Numbered from the stretch's first letter, positions 17,401-26,208 are shown. The stretch: DNA of 64,000 nt from Nonomuraea sp. MG754425 (GCF_021699195.1 NZ_SSXE01000007.1:1-64000); one strand, 5' to 3'. Made by a program: numbers and translations. Notes: generated from the letters alone by a model not told the origin.

Positions 17401-18808
17401 CGCTGAGCGCCCGCTCCCCGCCGGTGCGACCACGCGAGCGCCCGCGCAGGCCGACCACGGCGATGACGGTGGCCAGCAGCGTGGCCGTGACGGGCACCAC
17501 CAGGGCCGCGCGCATCGCCGTGAGCCCCGACTCGGCGTCGCTCGCGGCGCCCAGGACCGCCACGTTCACCGCGGTCACCATCGACAGGCCGAGGGCCGCG
17601 CCGAACTGGAACGAAGAGTTGATCAGGCCGCCGGCCAGGCCCTGCTCGTGCTCGGCGATGCCGTCCGTGGCCACGATCGTCAGCGGGCCGTAGACGAAGG
17701 CGAACATCAGCCCGATCAGCAGCATCGACGGCAACATCGCCGCGTACGTCCAGTCCAGGCCCACCCCGAGGAACAACGCGTAGGCCAGCAGGCCCGACAG
17801 CAGGCCGCCGAGCACGACCCTGGCGTTGCCGAACCGGTTGACCAGCCACGGCGTGAGCGTGGGGGCCAGCACCACGTCGGCGGCGGCGGCCAGCAGGGCG
17901 AGCCCCGTCTGGACGGTGGACCAGCCGCGCAACTCCTGGAGGTACAGCGTGACCAGGAACTGGAAGCCGAAGAACGAGGCCGTGAGCAGCGCGGCCATCA
18001 TGTTGGCCCGGACCAGCGGGGCCGAGCGCAGGATGCCGAGGCGGACCAGGGGGCCGGCCGAGCGGCGTTCGACGGCGACGAAGAGCGCGAGCAGGGCCAG
18101 CCCGGCGGCGAACGCCCCGGCCGTCAGCAGCGGGCCGTCGGAGGGGTGCTCCAGGCGTACGACGCCGTAGACGAGCAGGATCATCGCGCCGGTGACGCTG
18201 AGCGCGCCCGCCATGTCGAAGCTCCGCACCGCGGGGCGCTGCCCGTCGTCCTTGATCAGGGGGATCGCGGCGACCAGGATGACCAGCGAGAGCAGGACCG
18301 GGGCGAAGAACACCCAGCGCCAGCCGATCGCGGTCAGCAGCCCGCCGATCACCAGGCCGAGCGCGAAGCCGCCCGCCGCCGTGCCCGCGTAGATCAGCAG
18401 GGCCTGGTTGCGCCGCGGGCCCTCGGGAAAGTTCGTGGTGATGAGGGACAGGCCGGCCGGGGTCATGAACGCGGCGGCCACCCCGGTCACGAACCTGGCC
18501 AGCAGCAGCACCCACCCCTCGTTCGCGAAACCGCCGAGCCCGGAGAAGAGCAGGAACACCACCAGCCAGAACAGGAACATCCTGCGCCGCCCCAGCAGGT
18601 CGGCGGCCCGGCCGCCGAGCAGCATGAAACCGCCGTAGCCGAGCACGTACGCGCTCACGACCCCGCTCAGCATGCCCGTGGACAGCCCGAGGTCGGCCCG
18701 GATGGACGGGAGGGCGACGTTGAGCATGGCCACGTCGATGCCCTCCAGGAAGATGGCCCCGCAAAGAACGATCAGCACACCCCAGGAACGGGCTGACACA
18801 GGCACCAC
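17393..18808 (-). CDS. MFS drug exporter (DHA2/EmrB-like)
   Basis: 471 residues with about fourteen hydrophobic segments; DHA2-type motifs near the N-terminus (LEGIDVAMLNVALPSI, the loop motif GGRAADLLGRRR). Probably a proton-driven drug or metabolite efflux pump. It is divergent from the HxlR regulator across a 118-base gap with four CGGTTAC half-sites, so regulation by that protein is likely. Start chosen by the family-like N-terminus near the divergent promoter. Confidence 0.88.
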   Translation of the reverse strand: MVPVSARSWGVLIVLCGAIFLEGIDVAMLNVALPSIRADLGLSTGMLSGVVSAYVLGYGGFMLLGGRAADLLGRRRMFLFWLVVFLLFSGLGGFANEGWVLLLARFVTGVAAAFMTPAGLSLITTNFPEGPRRNQALLIYAGTAAGGFALGLVIGGLLTAIGWRWVFFAPVLLSLVILVAAIPLIKDDGQRPAVRSFDMAGALSVTGAMILLVYGVVRLEHPSDGPLLTAGAFAAGLALLALFVAVERRSAGPLVRLGILRSAPLVRANMMAALLTASFFGFQFLVTLYLQELRGWSTVQTGLALLAAAADVVLAPTLTPWLVNRFGNARVVLGGLLSGLLAYALFLGVGLDWTYAAMLPSMLLIGLMFAFVYGPLTIVATDGIAEHEQGLAGGLINSSFQFGAALGLSMVTAVNVAVLGAASDAESGLTAMRAALVVPVTATLLATVIAVVGLRGRSRGRTGGERALSAT

Positions 18809-18815
18809 AAACCCC

Positions 18816-18914
18816 CGGTTACGAATAGGCAGTCGGTTATCACTTGTAACCGGGACAAATCATGAGCGAGCATGGTTCGTTGTGGAAGACGGCACTTTCA
18901 AATCACTCGGTTAC
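18816..18914. promoter_or_regulatory. Probable HxlR operator cluster (four CGGTTAC half-sites)
   Basis: CGGTTAC occurs at 18816-18822 and 18908-18914, CGGTTA at 18834-18839, and its reverse complement TAACCG at 18847-18852. The outer pair gives a 9-bp perfect inverted repeat (CCCGGTTAC, 23 bases, GTAACCGGG), and the inner pair a 6-bp repeat with 7-base spacing. Location between the divergent exporter and HxlR genes suggests control of both. Confidence 0.7.
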
Positions 18915-18926
18915 TGCGAGAGCACC

Positions 18927-19319
18927 ATGGACGACGACGACTACGACGTGCGCCAGTGGGACGTGCGGGAGGACTGCGAGGTCAGGCAGATCCTCGACCG
19001 CATCGCCGACAAGTGGTCACTGCTGGTGATCGCCCTGCTCGACTGCCAGAGCCTGCGCTTCACCCAGCTCCGCCGCGAGATCGACGGCATCAGCCAGCGC
19101 ATGCTCAGCGTCACCCTGCGCCAGCTCGAACGCGACGGCCTGGTCAGCCGCACGGTCCACCCGGTCGTGCCGCCCCGCGTGGACTACGCGCTGACGCCGC
19201 TCGGCCGTACCCTGCACCAGACGATCAAGTCCCTGGTCACGTGGACCGAGGCGCACCAGGAGGAGATCGCCGCCGCCCGTGCCGCCTACGACGCGCGGCG
19301 CGAGATGATGGAGACATGA
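18927..19319 (+). CDS. HxlR-family winged-helix transcriptional regulator
   Basis: 130 residues from ATG 18927; the frame upstream is open but not family-like. MDDDDYDVRQWD leads into the HxlR/MarR-like winged helix (CEVRQILDRIADKWSLLVIALL, RFTQLRREI, GISQRMLSVTLRQLERDGLVSR). Cys within the N-terminal segment (EDCEVRQ) is at the position used for redox sensing in some relatives. It probably represses itself and the divergent MFS pump. Its stop overlaps the rhodanese start (ATGA), linking the two. Confidence 0.9.
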   Translation: MDDDDYDVRQWDVREDCEVRQILDRIADKWSLLVIALLDCQSLRFTQLRREIDGISQRMLSVTLRQLERDGLVSRTVHPVVPPRVDYALTPLGRTLHQTIKSLVTWTEAHQEEIAAARAAYDARREMMET

Positions 19320-19639
19320 CCGTTCCTGAGATCGAGGCCAACGCCGTTCCCGCCGGCTCCTACCTGCTCGACGTCCGCGAGCAGGACGAATGGCTGGCGG
19401 GCCACGCGCCCGAGGCCGTGCACATCCCCATGACCCAGATCCAGGGCCGGGTCGAGGAGGTGCCGGGCGATCGCACCGTCTATGTCGTGTGCCGGGTGGG
19501 CGGCCGGTCCGCGCAGGTCGCGGCCTGGCTCAACCAGCTCGGTCGCGACGCCGTCAACGTGGGGGGCGGCATGCAGTCGTGGGAGAGCGCCAGCCGCCCG
19601 ATGGTCAGCGAAACGGGACAGCCGCCCTACGTCGCCTGA
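19316..19639 (+). CDS. Rhodanese-like domain protein
   Basis: 107-residue single rhodanese domain. The active-site loop is VVCRVGGRSAQ, with the Cys in the usual place; the YLLDVREQDEWLAGH motif is at about 17-31. It could transfer sulfane sulfur or act in thiol redox handling. It is coupled to the HxlR gene by a 4-base overlap, an arrangement in line with a thiol-stress response. Followed by the TPP riboswitch of the next gene. Confidence 0.88.
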   Translation: MTVPEIEANAVPAGSYLLDVREQDEWLAGHAPEAVHIPMTQIQGRVEEVPGDRTVYVVCRVGGRSAQVAAWLNQLGRDAVNVGGGMQSWESASRPMVSETGQPPYVA

Positions 19640-19701
19640 AGTCGCCCACTATGGCGGTTCAGCCGCCACTGAGGCATGATGAGGGCGCAAACTACAGATC
19701 G

Positions 19702-19793
19702 TCGCGGGAGCTCGGGGTCACCGGGCTGAGAGGGCAGCAAGACATCCGCTGCCGACCGCCTGAACCTGTCCGGGTAATGCCGGCGTAGGGAGT
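19702..19793 (+). promoter_or_regulatory. TPP riboswitch (THI element)
   Basis: Conserved core blocks are present in order: CGGGAGCTC start of P1/P2, GGGCTGAGAGGGC, CCGCCTGAACCTG, CCGGGTAATGCCGG and CGTAGGGAG. The motif ends a few bases before the ATG at 19799, so the switch most likely controls translation initiation of the transporter gene, the AGGGAG acting as ribosome binding site. Confidence 0.95.
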
Positions 19794-19798
19794 GTGCG

Positions 19799-21106
19799 AT
19801 GACGCATGTCGCCGACGAAGTTCCGCTGACCCTCGAAGGCCGTCCGCCCAAGACCCTGGGCGTGCTCGACCAGGGTGCGCTCTGGGCGAACCTCGGGGTC
19901 AGCCTCCTCGGCTTCTCCGGGGCGATGTTCCTGCTCGACCCGCTGGGCAACGCCCCGCTCAGCCTCGGGGCGGCGCTCGTCGCGACCGTGGTCGGCAGCC
20001 TGATCGGCACGGCCATGGTGGGCCTGGCGGCCGTCCCCGGCACCCAGACGGGGCAGCCGGCGATGGTGCTGCTGCGCGGGCTGTTCGGGGCGCGGATCTC
20101 CTACGTGCCCACGGCGCTGAACATCGTGCAGATGCTTGGCTGGGGCGCGTTCGAGCTGTGGGTGATCGCCATGGGCGCCCGCGCGATCTTCCCGGCGGTG
20201 CCGTACGCGGTGTGGGTGATCGCGGCCGGCGTGCTGACGACCGCGCTGTCGATCTGGCCGCTCGGCTCGATCCGGGTGCTACGCCGGTACGTCACCATCG
20301 GGGTGATCGTGGCGATGGTCTGGTTTGCCTGGTTCTTCCTGCGTGAGGCGCCCGCGCAGTCGGGCGGCTCGTGGAGCGCCTTCCCCGCCGCCGTGGACTA
20401 CGTGATCGCGTTGTCGGTGTCGTGGGTGCCGATGGCCGCCGACTTCGCCCGGCACTCGCGCTCCGGCACGGCCGCCTTCACCGGCGTCGTCGGGGGCTAC
20501 ACGCTGGCACAGGTCGCCTGCCTGGGGCTCGGCGTGTACGCGGTGGCCATCGCGGGCGACGCCGACGCCGTCTTCGGGACGTTCGTCGCGGTGCCGCTGG
20601 GCGCGCTGTTCTTCGCCGTTCTGGTGCTGCGCGAGACCGACCAGTCCTTCGCCAACGTCTACTCCACCACGGTCTCGCTGCAGAACCTGATGCCGCGCAT
20701 GGACCGGCGGCTCGTCTCGGTCGTCATCGGGGTGCTGACCGTGGCGATCGCGCTGCTCGTGGACGTCACGTCGTACGGCGCGTTCCTGAGCGTGATCGGG
20801 GCGGTGTTCGTGCCGATGTTCGCGGTGCTGGCCGTGGAGTACTTCCTGCTGGGCGGCGCCCGCCGCTGGAACACCGCCGAGGACGCCCCCTCGCGCTGGT
20901 CGATGCTGGTGCCGTGGGCGCTGGGCTTCGTGGCCTACTGGCTGACGACCTCGACGCCCACCGTCGCCGCCTGGGACGGGCTCTGGGCCGGGGCGCGCGA
21001 GGCCATCGGCTTCACCCGTCAGGTGTGGATGAACGGCGCGCTGGGCGGCGCCCTGGTGGCCGCGCTGGTCACGCTGCTCGTCGGCCTGCTGCTGCGGCGG
21101 CGTTAG
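19799..21106 (+). CDS. cytX: NCS1-family transporter under TPP riboswitch (CytX-like, probable HMP/thiamine precursor uptake)
   Basis: 435 residues with about twelve hydrophobic segments and nucleobase:cation symporter-1 features (QMLGWGAFELWVIAMGA; WVPMAADFARHSRS). NCS1 members move cytosine, allantoin or hydroxymethylpyrimidine. The TPP riboswitch directly upstream points to a thiamine-related substrate, and CytX/CodB-like proteins under THI elements are taken as HMP importers. Together with TenA upstream this gives an uptake-and-salvage set. Substrate is inference. Confidence 0.88.
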   Translation: MTHVADEVPLTLEGRPPKTLGVLDQGALWANLGVSLLGFSGAMFLLDPLGNAPLSLGAALVATVVGSLIGTAMVGLAAVPGTQTGQPAMVLLRGLFGARISYVPTALNIVQMLGWGAFELWVIAMGARAIFPAVPYAVWVIAAGVLTTALSIWPLGSIRVLRRYVTIGVIVAMVWFAWFFLREAPAQSGGSWSAFPAAVDYVIALSVSWVPMAADFARHSRSGTAAFTGVVGGYTLAQVACLGLGVYAVAIAGDADAVFGTFVAVPLGALFFAVLVLRETDQSFANVYSTTVSLQNLMPRMDRRLVSVVIGVLTVAIALLVDVTSYGAFLSVIGAVFVPMFAVLAVEYFLLGGARRWNTAEDAPSRWSMLVPWALGFVAYWLTTSTPTVAAWDGLWAGAREAIGFTRQVWMNGALGGALVAALVTLLVGLLLRRR

Positions 21107-21132
21107 GGCCCGTCGGGGCGGCCGCCGCGGGC

Positions 21133-21711
21133 TCAGCGGCCGGCCGCCTCGGTGGTGCGGCGCTCGACGTTGAGCAGGTGCCGCTTGGCGGACTGGCCGC
21201 CCGCGTAGTCGCCGATCGCGCCGTCCTCGCGCACCACCCGGTGGCAGGGCACGATCACGCAGACGGGGTTGGACGACAGCGCGTTGCCGATCGCCCGCAG
21301 CGCACGCGGCCGGCCGATGCTCTCGCCGATCTGCTCGAGCGAGGTGGTGGTGCCATAGGGGACGGCCATCGTCTTCTGCAGCACCGTGCGCGCGAAAGAC
21401 GTGGCGAGTGTCAGGTCGACCGGCGTGGCGAAGGCCCGCAGCCGCCCCGAGAAGTACGCGTCCAGTTCCCTGCGCACCGGGTCGAGACGCCGGGCGTCGG
21501 GCCCGATGAACCCACCCACGTGCCGGGTGACCAGCTCGTACACGTCGTCTTCCGGCTCGAAGCTGCACGCCGCGATGCCCTTGCCCGTGACGGCCAGCAC
21601 CAGCTTGCCCACGGCGCCGTCGTAGGTGCCGAAGCCGATGTCGGGTGGTATGTCGCTCCGATAGGTGCTGGAGGTCGCCCGCAACAGGGCATCGAGATCG
21701 TGGCTCGACAT
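21133..21711 (-). CDS. ogt: Methylated-DNA-[protein]-cysteine S-methyltransferase
   Basis: 192 residues from ATG 21711 (MSSHDLDALL), with the alkyl-acceptor motif VIVPCHRVV and the preceding helix-turn-helix (TTTSLEQIGESIGRPRA). It repairs O6-alkylguanine by suicidal methyl transfer. An N-terminal domain of about 100 residues precedes the catalytic domain, as in Ogt. An upstream GGGAGGG fits this start; the longer frame from 21741 would begin in the histidine-kinase promoter region. It is convergent with the CytX gene and divergent from the kinase. Confidence 0.93.
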   Translation of the reverse strand: MSSHDLDALLRATSSTYRSDIPPDIGFGTYDGAVGKLVLAVTGKGIAACSFEPEDDVYELVTRHVGGFIGPDARRLDPVRRELDAYFSGRLRAFATPVDLTLATSFARTVLQKTMAVPYGTTTSLEQIGESIGRPRALRAIGNALSSNPVCVIVPCHRVVREDGAIGDYAGGQSAKRHLLNVERRTTEAAGR

Positions 21712-21802
21712 GCCTCGCACCCTCCCACCGCCGGGAATCACCGTGACCGCAGCGTATCGGACGGATCGCCCGACGCACTCACCGCGCCACGTGCACTATG
21801 GA

Positions 21803-23674
21803 GTGGTGGGGGACGAATGGGCCGGTAGTGACGATGAGATCGCTCGCGCGGTGCTCGCCAGCTCACCCAACGCCGTCGTGGCGTTCGACCGGGACCAGAG
21901 CGTGCTGGTGTGGAACGCGGCGGCCGAGCGGGTGTTCGGATGGAGCGCGGAGGAGGTGCTGGGACGCAGGGCGCCCATCGTGCCCGACGAGCTGATCACC
22001 GAGCACACCGCCGCCCTGGAGCGGGTGCGTACGGGCGAGCCCGTCTCGCTGCGTACCAAGCGCCTGCGCGCCGACGGCGTCCTGATCGACCTGCGGGTCG
22101 ACATCAGCGCCCTGCGCCTGGGCAGCGCCGTGGCCGGTTACGTGTGCGTGTACCACCCGGCGCTGGCCGACCAGCTCGCCAAGGAGCGGATGGCGCGCCG
22201 GGCCAGGCTCGTCCGCCGGCTGACCGACGTGGTCGGCGACATCAACTCCGAGCTGGAGCTGTCGGCCGTGCTGGACCGGATCTCGGCCAGCCTCACCGAG
22301 CTGACCGGTGCGGACGCGGGCGGGTTCGTGCTCATCGAGGGCGAGCGGCTGCGGCTGGTGAGCACGTACCAGTTGCCGGCCTCGATCAGAGGGACCACCA
22401 CCGACCTGCGTACGAGCCTGGTGGGCCGGCTGTTACGCACGGGCAAGACGGTGATGCTGGAGTCCGACGGCCTCGACGACCTGGTCTGGGCGCGGCTGGG
22501 CGGGCTGCACACCGTCGCGCTGGGGCTGGCGGCCGTGGGCGGGCGTCCGTACGGCGCGCTGTACGCGCTGTTCGCCGACAGCACGCCGGGCCATCTCGAA
22601 CTGGAGCTGCTGGAGCTGCTGGCCGGGCACGCGGGCATCGCGGTCGGGAACGCGATGGCCTACCAGGAGGCGGTACGTCAGCGGGCGCACGAGCGGGCCG
22701 TGTTCGACGCCAGCGCCGACGGCATCGCCGTGCTCGACCAGTGGGGCCGCGTCGTGCGCTGGAACCCGGCCGCGGCCGGGCTGACCGCGCTGCCGGCCGA
22801 GTCCGTCATCGGGGGGCCGCCGCCGTTCCCGCTGCCCGGGGCCGGGGAGAAGGGCACCTTTCAGCTCGACAACGGCCGCTGGCTGGACGTGGTGAGCGCC
22901 CAGATCGTGGAGACCGGCGAGGTCGTCGTCGACTTCCGCGACGTGACCGCGGCCAAGGAGTTGGAGGAGGCCAAGGACCTGTTCCTGGCCACGACCAGCC
23001 ATGAGCTGCGCACGCCGATCACGATCGTGCGCGGGTTCGCCAGCACGCTCGCCGCGCGCTGGGACAAGATGGGCGATCTCGAACGGCGTGCGGCTGTGTA
23101 CACGATCGCCGAGCGGTCCAGGTCGCTGGGCGAGCTCATGGATCACCTGCTGCTGGGCGCCAGGGCGGGGGCCGACGAGCTGAAGGTGCGGATCGAGGAG
23201 TTCGACCTGGCCGAGCGGATCGACGCGGCCACGCTGGGCCTGCCCGCGCTCTCCGACAAGCACCGGGTAGAAGTGGACATTCCGGACAAGCTACCGTATG
23301 TGCTGGGCGATGCCCTGGCCACGGACGTCATCCTCGGGCAACTGCTGGAGAACGCGTTCAAGTACTCGCCCATGGGCGGGCTGATCAGCGTCGGCGCCTG
23401 GCCGGAGGGCGACGGTGTGGTCGTCGTTGTCGACGACGAAGGCGTTGGAATCGCCCCCTCTGACCGGGAGCGGATCTTTGAGCGGTTCGTCCAGGTGGAC
23501 AGCGGCGACCGGAGACGGTTTGGTGGAGTGGGGCTCGGTCTCTACATTGTCCGGAGCCTCGCCAGAGCACAGGGGGGAGATGTCAGCGCTCATCCGAGAC
23601 CAGGAGGGGGCACCAGAATGCGACTCGTACTCAGGTGTCCTTCCCCTATCCGATCCGACACACCGATGCGGTAA
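21803..23674 (+). CDS. PAS-GAF-PAS sensor histidine kinase
   Basis: About 623 residues: PAS (about 10-115, NAVVAFDRDQSVLVWN), GAF (about 145-290), a second PAS-like domain (about 300-390), then HisKA with the H-box ATTSHELRTPI and an HATPase domain with N-box LLENAFKYSP, G1 DDEGVGIA and G2 GVGLGLYIV. No membrane helix is obvious, so it is probably cytosolic. No response regulator is adjacent. GTG starts at 21791, 21803 and 21806 cannot be separated by ribosome binding sites. The next gene is an RsbW-like ATPase, hinting at a link to stress signalling. Confidence 0.88.
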   Translation: MVGDEWAGSDDEIARAVLASSPNAVVAFDRDQSVLVWNAAAERVFGWSAEEVLGRRAPIVPDELITEHTAALERVRTGEPVSLRTKRLRADGVLIDLRVDISALRLGSAVAGYVCVYHPALADQLAKERMARRARLVRRLTDVVGDINSELELSAVLDRISASLTELTGADAGGFVLIEGERLRLVSTYQLPASIRGTTTDLRTSLVGRLLRTGKTVMLESDGLDDLVWARLGGLHTVALGLAAVGGRPYGALYALFADSTPGHLELELLELLAGHAGIAVGNAMAYQEAVRQRAHERAVFDASADGIAVLDQWGRVVRWNPAAAGLTALPAESVIGGPPPFPLPGAGEKGTFQLDNGRWLDVVSAQIVETGEVVVDFRDVTAAKELEEAKDLFLATTSHELRTPITIVRGFASTLAARWDKMGDLERRAAVYTIAERSRSLGELMDHLLLGARAGADELKVRIEEFDLAERIDAATLGLPALSDKHRVEVDIPDKLPYVLGDALATDVILGQLLENAFKYSPMGGLISVGAWPEGDGVVVVVDDEGVGIAPSDRERIFERFVQVDSGDRRRFGGVGLGLYIVRSLARAQGGDVSAHPRPGGGTRMRLVLRCPSPIRSDTPMR

Positions 23675-23816
23675 CGAGGTGGTCACGGTTGAGCTGATCT
23701 ATCGTCCAATGTGTACAAGCTGTGATCGAGATGCGGTTTCTGGGATCGAGTAACGGGGCATTTCGGTCGTACCGGGGAGTGTTCCCGCGGGGGGCACAGG
23801 TAACGGGGAGGTGGGT

Positions 23817-24248
23817 GTGTCAAGCGTGGTGCTGCTGCCGTACGCGCCGTCCAGCGTTGCTGTCGCCCGCCAGCGTCTGAGCACTGACCTGCAGGACTGT
23901 GGGGTCTTTGCCGCCGCGATCGACGATGCCGTGCTGGTGGTGAGCGAGTTGCTGAGCAACGCGCTGCGGCACGCGCATCCGCTGCCGTCGGGCATGGTCA
24001 GAGTCGCCTGGCTGCGCAGCGACGATCACATCGAAGTGGCGGTGAGCGACGGGGGAGCGGCCACCGAGCCGCGGGCGGGCCGCCCGACCCTGTCCTCGCT
24101 CGGGGGCCGGGGGCTCGGCATCGTGGAGTACGTGGCGGAGAGCTGGGGGGTCAGGCACGACGGCGACACGACGACCGTCTGGGCCATCCTGCCCGCACCG
24201 AGCCAGTCGGTGAACGGGCAGGTAGCGGCCCTGCGGGAGGCCGGTTAG
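23817..24248 (+). CDS. RsbW/SpoIIAB-like ATP-binding protein
   Basis: 143 residues, a lone HATPase_c_2 domain with the N-box SELLSNALRHA, the VSDGG G1 block and the GGRGLGIVEYVA G2 block. Such proteins act as anti-sigma kinases for STAS antagonists, or as generic regulators in actinomycetes; two STAS proteins are encoded in the window (26209 and 43384) but neither is adjacent. GTG 23817 is preferred to GTG 23811 because GGGGAGG lies 5 bases before it. Confidence 0.85.
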   Translation: MSSVVLLPYAPSSVAVARQRLSTDLQDCGVFAAAIDDAVLVVSELLSNALRHAHPLPSGMVRVAWLRSDDHIEVAVSDGGAATEPRAGRPTLSSLGGRGLGIVEYVAESWGVRHDGDTTTVWAILPAPSQSVNGQVAALREAG

Positions 24249-24249
24249 G

Positions 24250-24897
24250 TCAGGCGGGCACCGCCCGTCCGGCCAGCGCGGCCCGTTCGCCGACGGCCCA
24301 CGCCGCCGACACCAGCAGGTAGATCCCGGCGGCCAGCGGCAGCACGAGCACGGCCACCACCGAGCCGTACGGCAGCAGCCGCATGATCTTCCGCATCAGC
24401 TCCGGCTGCTCCTCGGAGACCTTCAGTTGCCTGGCGGACAGCCATGCCACGGCTACGACCAGCAGGATGACCAATACAAAGACCAAAACCGGTGTGCTGA
24501 CCAGACCGTAATTGGCGATCACCCCGGCGACCTGCTGTCCCAGCGGCGCACCGAAGAGATCATGGCCGGCCAGCGCGGTCGGATGCGTGGCGACCCGGTA
24601 CATCAGCCACATGAACGGGAGCTGCGCCAGCATCGGCAGGAACCCGGCGAACGGCGAGGTGCCTTCCGCCGCGTACAGCGCGTTCATCTCCCTGGACAGC
24701 CGCTCCGGGTTGCGTCCGTGGCGTTCTTGCAGCTCACGCAGCTTGGGCGCGAGCTTCTCGCGGACCTTCGCCGTACGGGCCCGGCGCACGTTGAGCGGCA
24801 GCAGCAGGAGCCGTACGGCCAGTGTGAACAGCACGATCCCGAGCGCGGCGCTGCCGCCGGACATGCTGATGACGAACGTGACAAGAGCATCGATCAT
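24250..24897 (-). CDS. YidC/Oxa1-family membrane insertase (paralogue)
   Basis: 215 residues: N-terminal helix, the cytosolic basic loop (RARTAKVREKLAPKLRELQERHG), then hydrophobic segments ending in an Ala-rich tail. It matches the short YidC/Oxa1 core without a periplasmic domain. Because actinomycetes keep their essential yidC beside rpmH/rnpA at oriC, this copy is probably an additional paralogue with a special substrate set. Two tiny membrane genes lie upstream behind a hairpin. Confidence 0.88.
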   Translation of the reverse strand: MIDALVTFVISMSGGSAALGIVLFTLAVRLLLLPLNVRRARTAKVREKLAPKLRELQERHGRNPERLSREMNALYAAEGTSPFAGFLPMLAQLPFMWLMYRVATHPTALAGHDLFGAPLGQQVAGVIANYGLVSTPVLVFVLVILLVVAVAWLSARQLKVSEEQPELMRKIMRLLPYGSVVAVLVLPLAAGIYLLVSAAWAVGERAALAGRAVPA

Positions 24898-24956
24898 GAG
24901 CCCTGTTCCCTCTGTTTCCCCATGCGGGATCGACAGGCTCGCTCATGTTTGAGAGA

Positions 24957-24991
24957 GCCCCGCTTGACGTGGTTCGACGTGAAAGCGGGGC
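24957..24991 (-). terminator. Hairpin between the small membrane genes and yidC paralogue
   Basis: Nine-base stem GCCCCGCTT / AAGCGGGGC with a 17-base loop that itself contains two ACGT blocks able to extend pairing. Leftward it lies just after the 66-residue gene and is followed by a CTCTCTC stretch, so it probably ends or attenuates transcription before yidC. Confidence 0.6.
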
Positions 24992-24995
24992 ACGC

Positions 24996-25196
24996 CTAAG
25001 GCGCTCGTGGACGCGACCGGCCGGCCGCGTCGGGATCACGCTGCCGCTGGAAGGCGATGCGGCGGGCGTAGCTCAGCGGGAAACTCGGGGGCTCTCCGCC
25101 GGCGACGGGCAGCAACGTGGCTGCCCACGTGGCCAGCAGCAGGATCGCCACCATGGTGATGCCCACCAGCCACGGGTCGAACAGGAACTGCGTCAC
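24996..25196 (-). CDS. Small membrane protein with conserved basic tail (DUF6412-like?)
   Basis: 66 residues: one or two hydrophobic segments (about 8-33), then a cytosolic tail with the sequence RRIAFQRQRDPDAAGRSRPR. Similar short proteins with an RDPDA-R-RPRAPG end sit beside YidC-like genes in streptomycetes; the DUF6412 name is from memory and uncertain. GTG start at 25196 is 6 bases after the stop of the next gene upstream, so the two are likely co-transcribed. Confidence 0.65.
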   Translation of the reverse strand: MTQFLFDPWLVGITMVAILLLATWAATLLPVAGGEPPSFPLSYARRIAFQRQRDPDAAGRSRPRAP

Positions 25197-25202
25197 GGCG
25201 GA

Positions 25203-25376
25203 TCAGTGGGAGCGGGAGGACTTGCCCACCACGGCGACGGCCACGAAGACCAGCACGGCGATCACACCGATGATCAGGGCGAGTTTGACCAAACCCACCA
25301 GCATCGGCAGCAGGAAGTTGAACAACACGAAAAGGCCCAGCAAGGTACCGATGACGAGCATGACGACTCTACTCAT
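25203..25376 (-). CDS. 57-residue membrane protein
   Basis: Frame from ATG 25376 to TGA 25203-25205. It begins MSRVVMLVIG, is almost wholly hydrophobic (two putative helices, about 5-27 and 31-51) and ends GKSSRSH. Too short for standard ORF calling, but its position 6 bases upstream of the next small gene, and high-GC third positions, support coding. Function unknown; a role with the YidC paralogue is only a guess. Confidence 0.6.
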   Translation of the reverse strand: MSRVVMLVIGTLLGLFVLFNFLLPMLVGLVKLALIIGVIAVLVFVAVAVVGKSSRSH

Positions 25377-25628
25377 GCTGCCACCGTACGTCCTCCGGGG
25401 CGTGATCGGCGAGCCTTCCCGGGCGATGAAGCGAACGCCACACGGGCGCGGCTGCCGGGCGCGGAGGTCGTGCTGACGGCGCGCGAGGGTGTTGCGGGGG
25501 GATGCCCGAGGAGTGTCCGCCTCAGGTGGTCGGATGGCGCTCCGGGGAGAGGCCGCTCGTACCCCGGCCGACGACGGCCGGCGGGTGACGCTCGCCCCTT
25601 CGCGCTCAGGCGCTCTCCGGAAGGACGG

Positions 25629-26021
25629 TCAGGCGCTCTCGGGGAGATCCCGGGAAGCGCCGAACGACTCCAGCATCGCCCGGAACGTCGGGCACGGCCA
25701 GCGCCACATGCAGCTCCGGCAGCGCAGGATCGGATGGGCGGTGTCGCTCGTGATGCCCCCCGCGTCGCGCGGCTGATGGAGATCGAGCAACCTGAGCCCG
25801 AGCTCCGAGAACCTGAGCAGTTCGGCGCGCGCCTCGGCGAGGAACTCCAGGTCCTCGATCGCGAGCCGGGTGCGGATGGGGACGTAGCCTTCGTGGTTCA
25901 CCAGACCACGCAGGCGGCCCGCCTGTTCATGCCATGGAGTCGCCTTCTCTGTGCTGATGAGGATGGTCTCCAAGCGTTCTCGGAGCCCCTGGCGCTGAGC
26001 GTCTTCGGGTTTGTCTTTCAT
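25629..26021 (-). CDS. Conserved hypothetical protein with C-terminal cysteine motif
   Basis: 130 residues from ATG 26021 (MKDKPEDAQRQ). Predicted mostly helical and soluble; residues near the end read CRSCMWRWPCPTFRAM, a cysteine-rich end recurring in small actinomycete proteins of unknown role and possibly metal-binding. It is divergent from the STAS gene. I do not recognise a functional family. Confidence 0.6.
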   Translation of the reverse strand: MKDKPEDAQRQGLRERLETILISTEKATPWHEQAGRLRGLVNHEGYVPIRTRLAIEDLEFLAEARAELLRFSELGLRLLDLHQPRDAGGITSDTAHPILRCRSCMWRWPCPTFRAMLESFGASRDLPESA

Positions 26022-26208
26022 CGATGCGGGGCCCGCCGGTGGTGCCCCAGCCCCTCCTTCGCCATGATGCCGTGCCGGTTCCCGTGTCACGCTGTCAAGC
26101 TTCGCGTACTCTCCGTTTTCATGGAGCCCAAACGCAGGACAAAAACCTGTGGTTCCCCTATCGGCGTGACAACGTGACCGGGAGCGCTTGCGCCGCTAGC
26201 CTGCCCAT

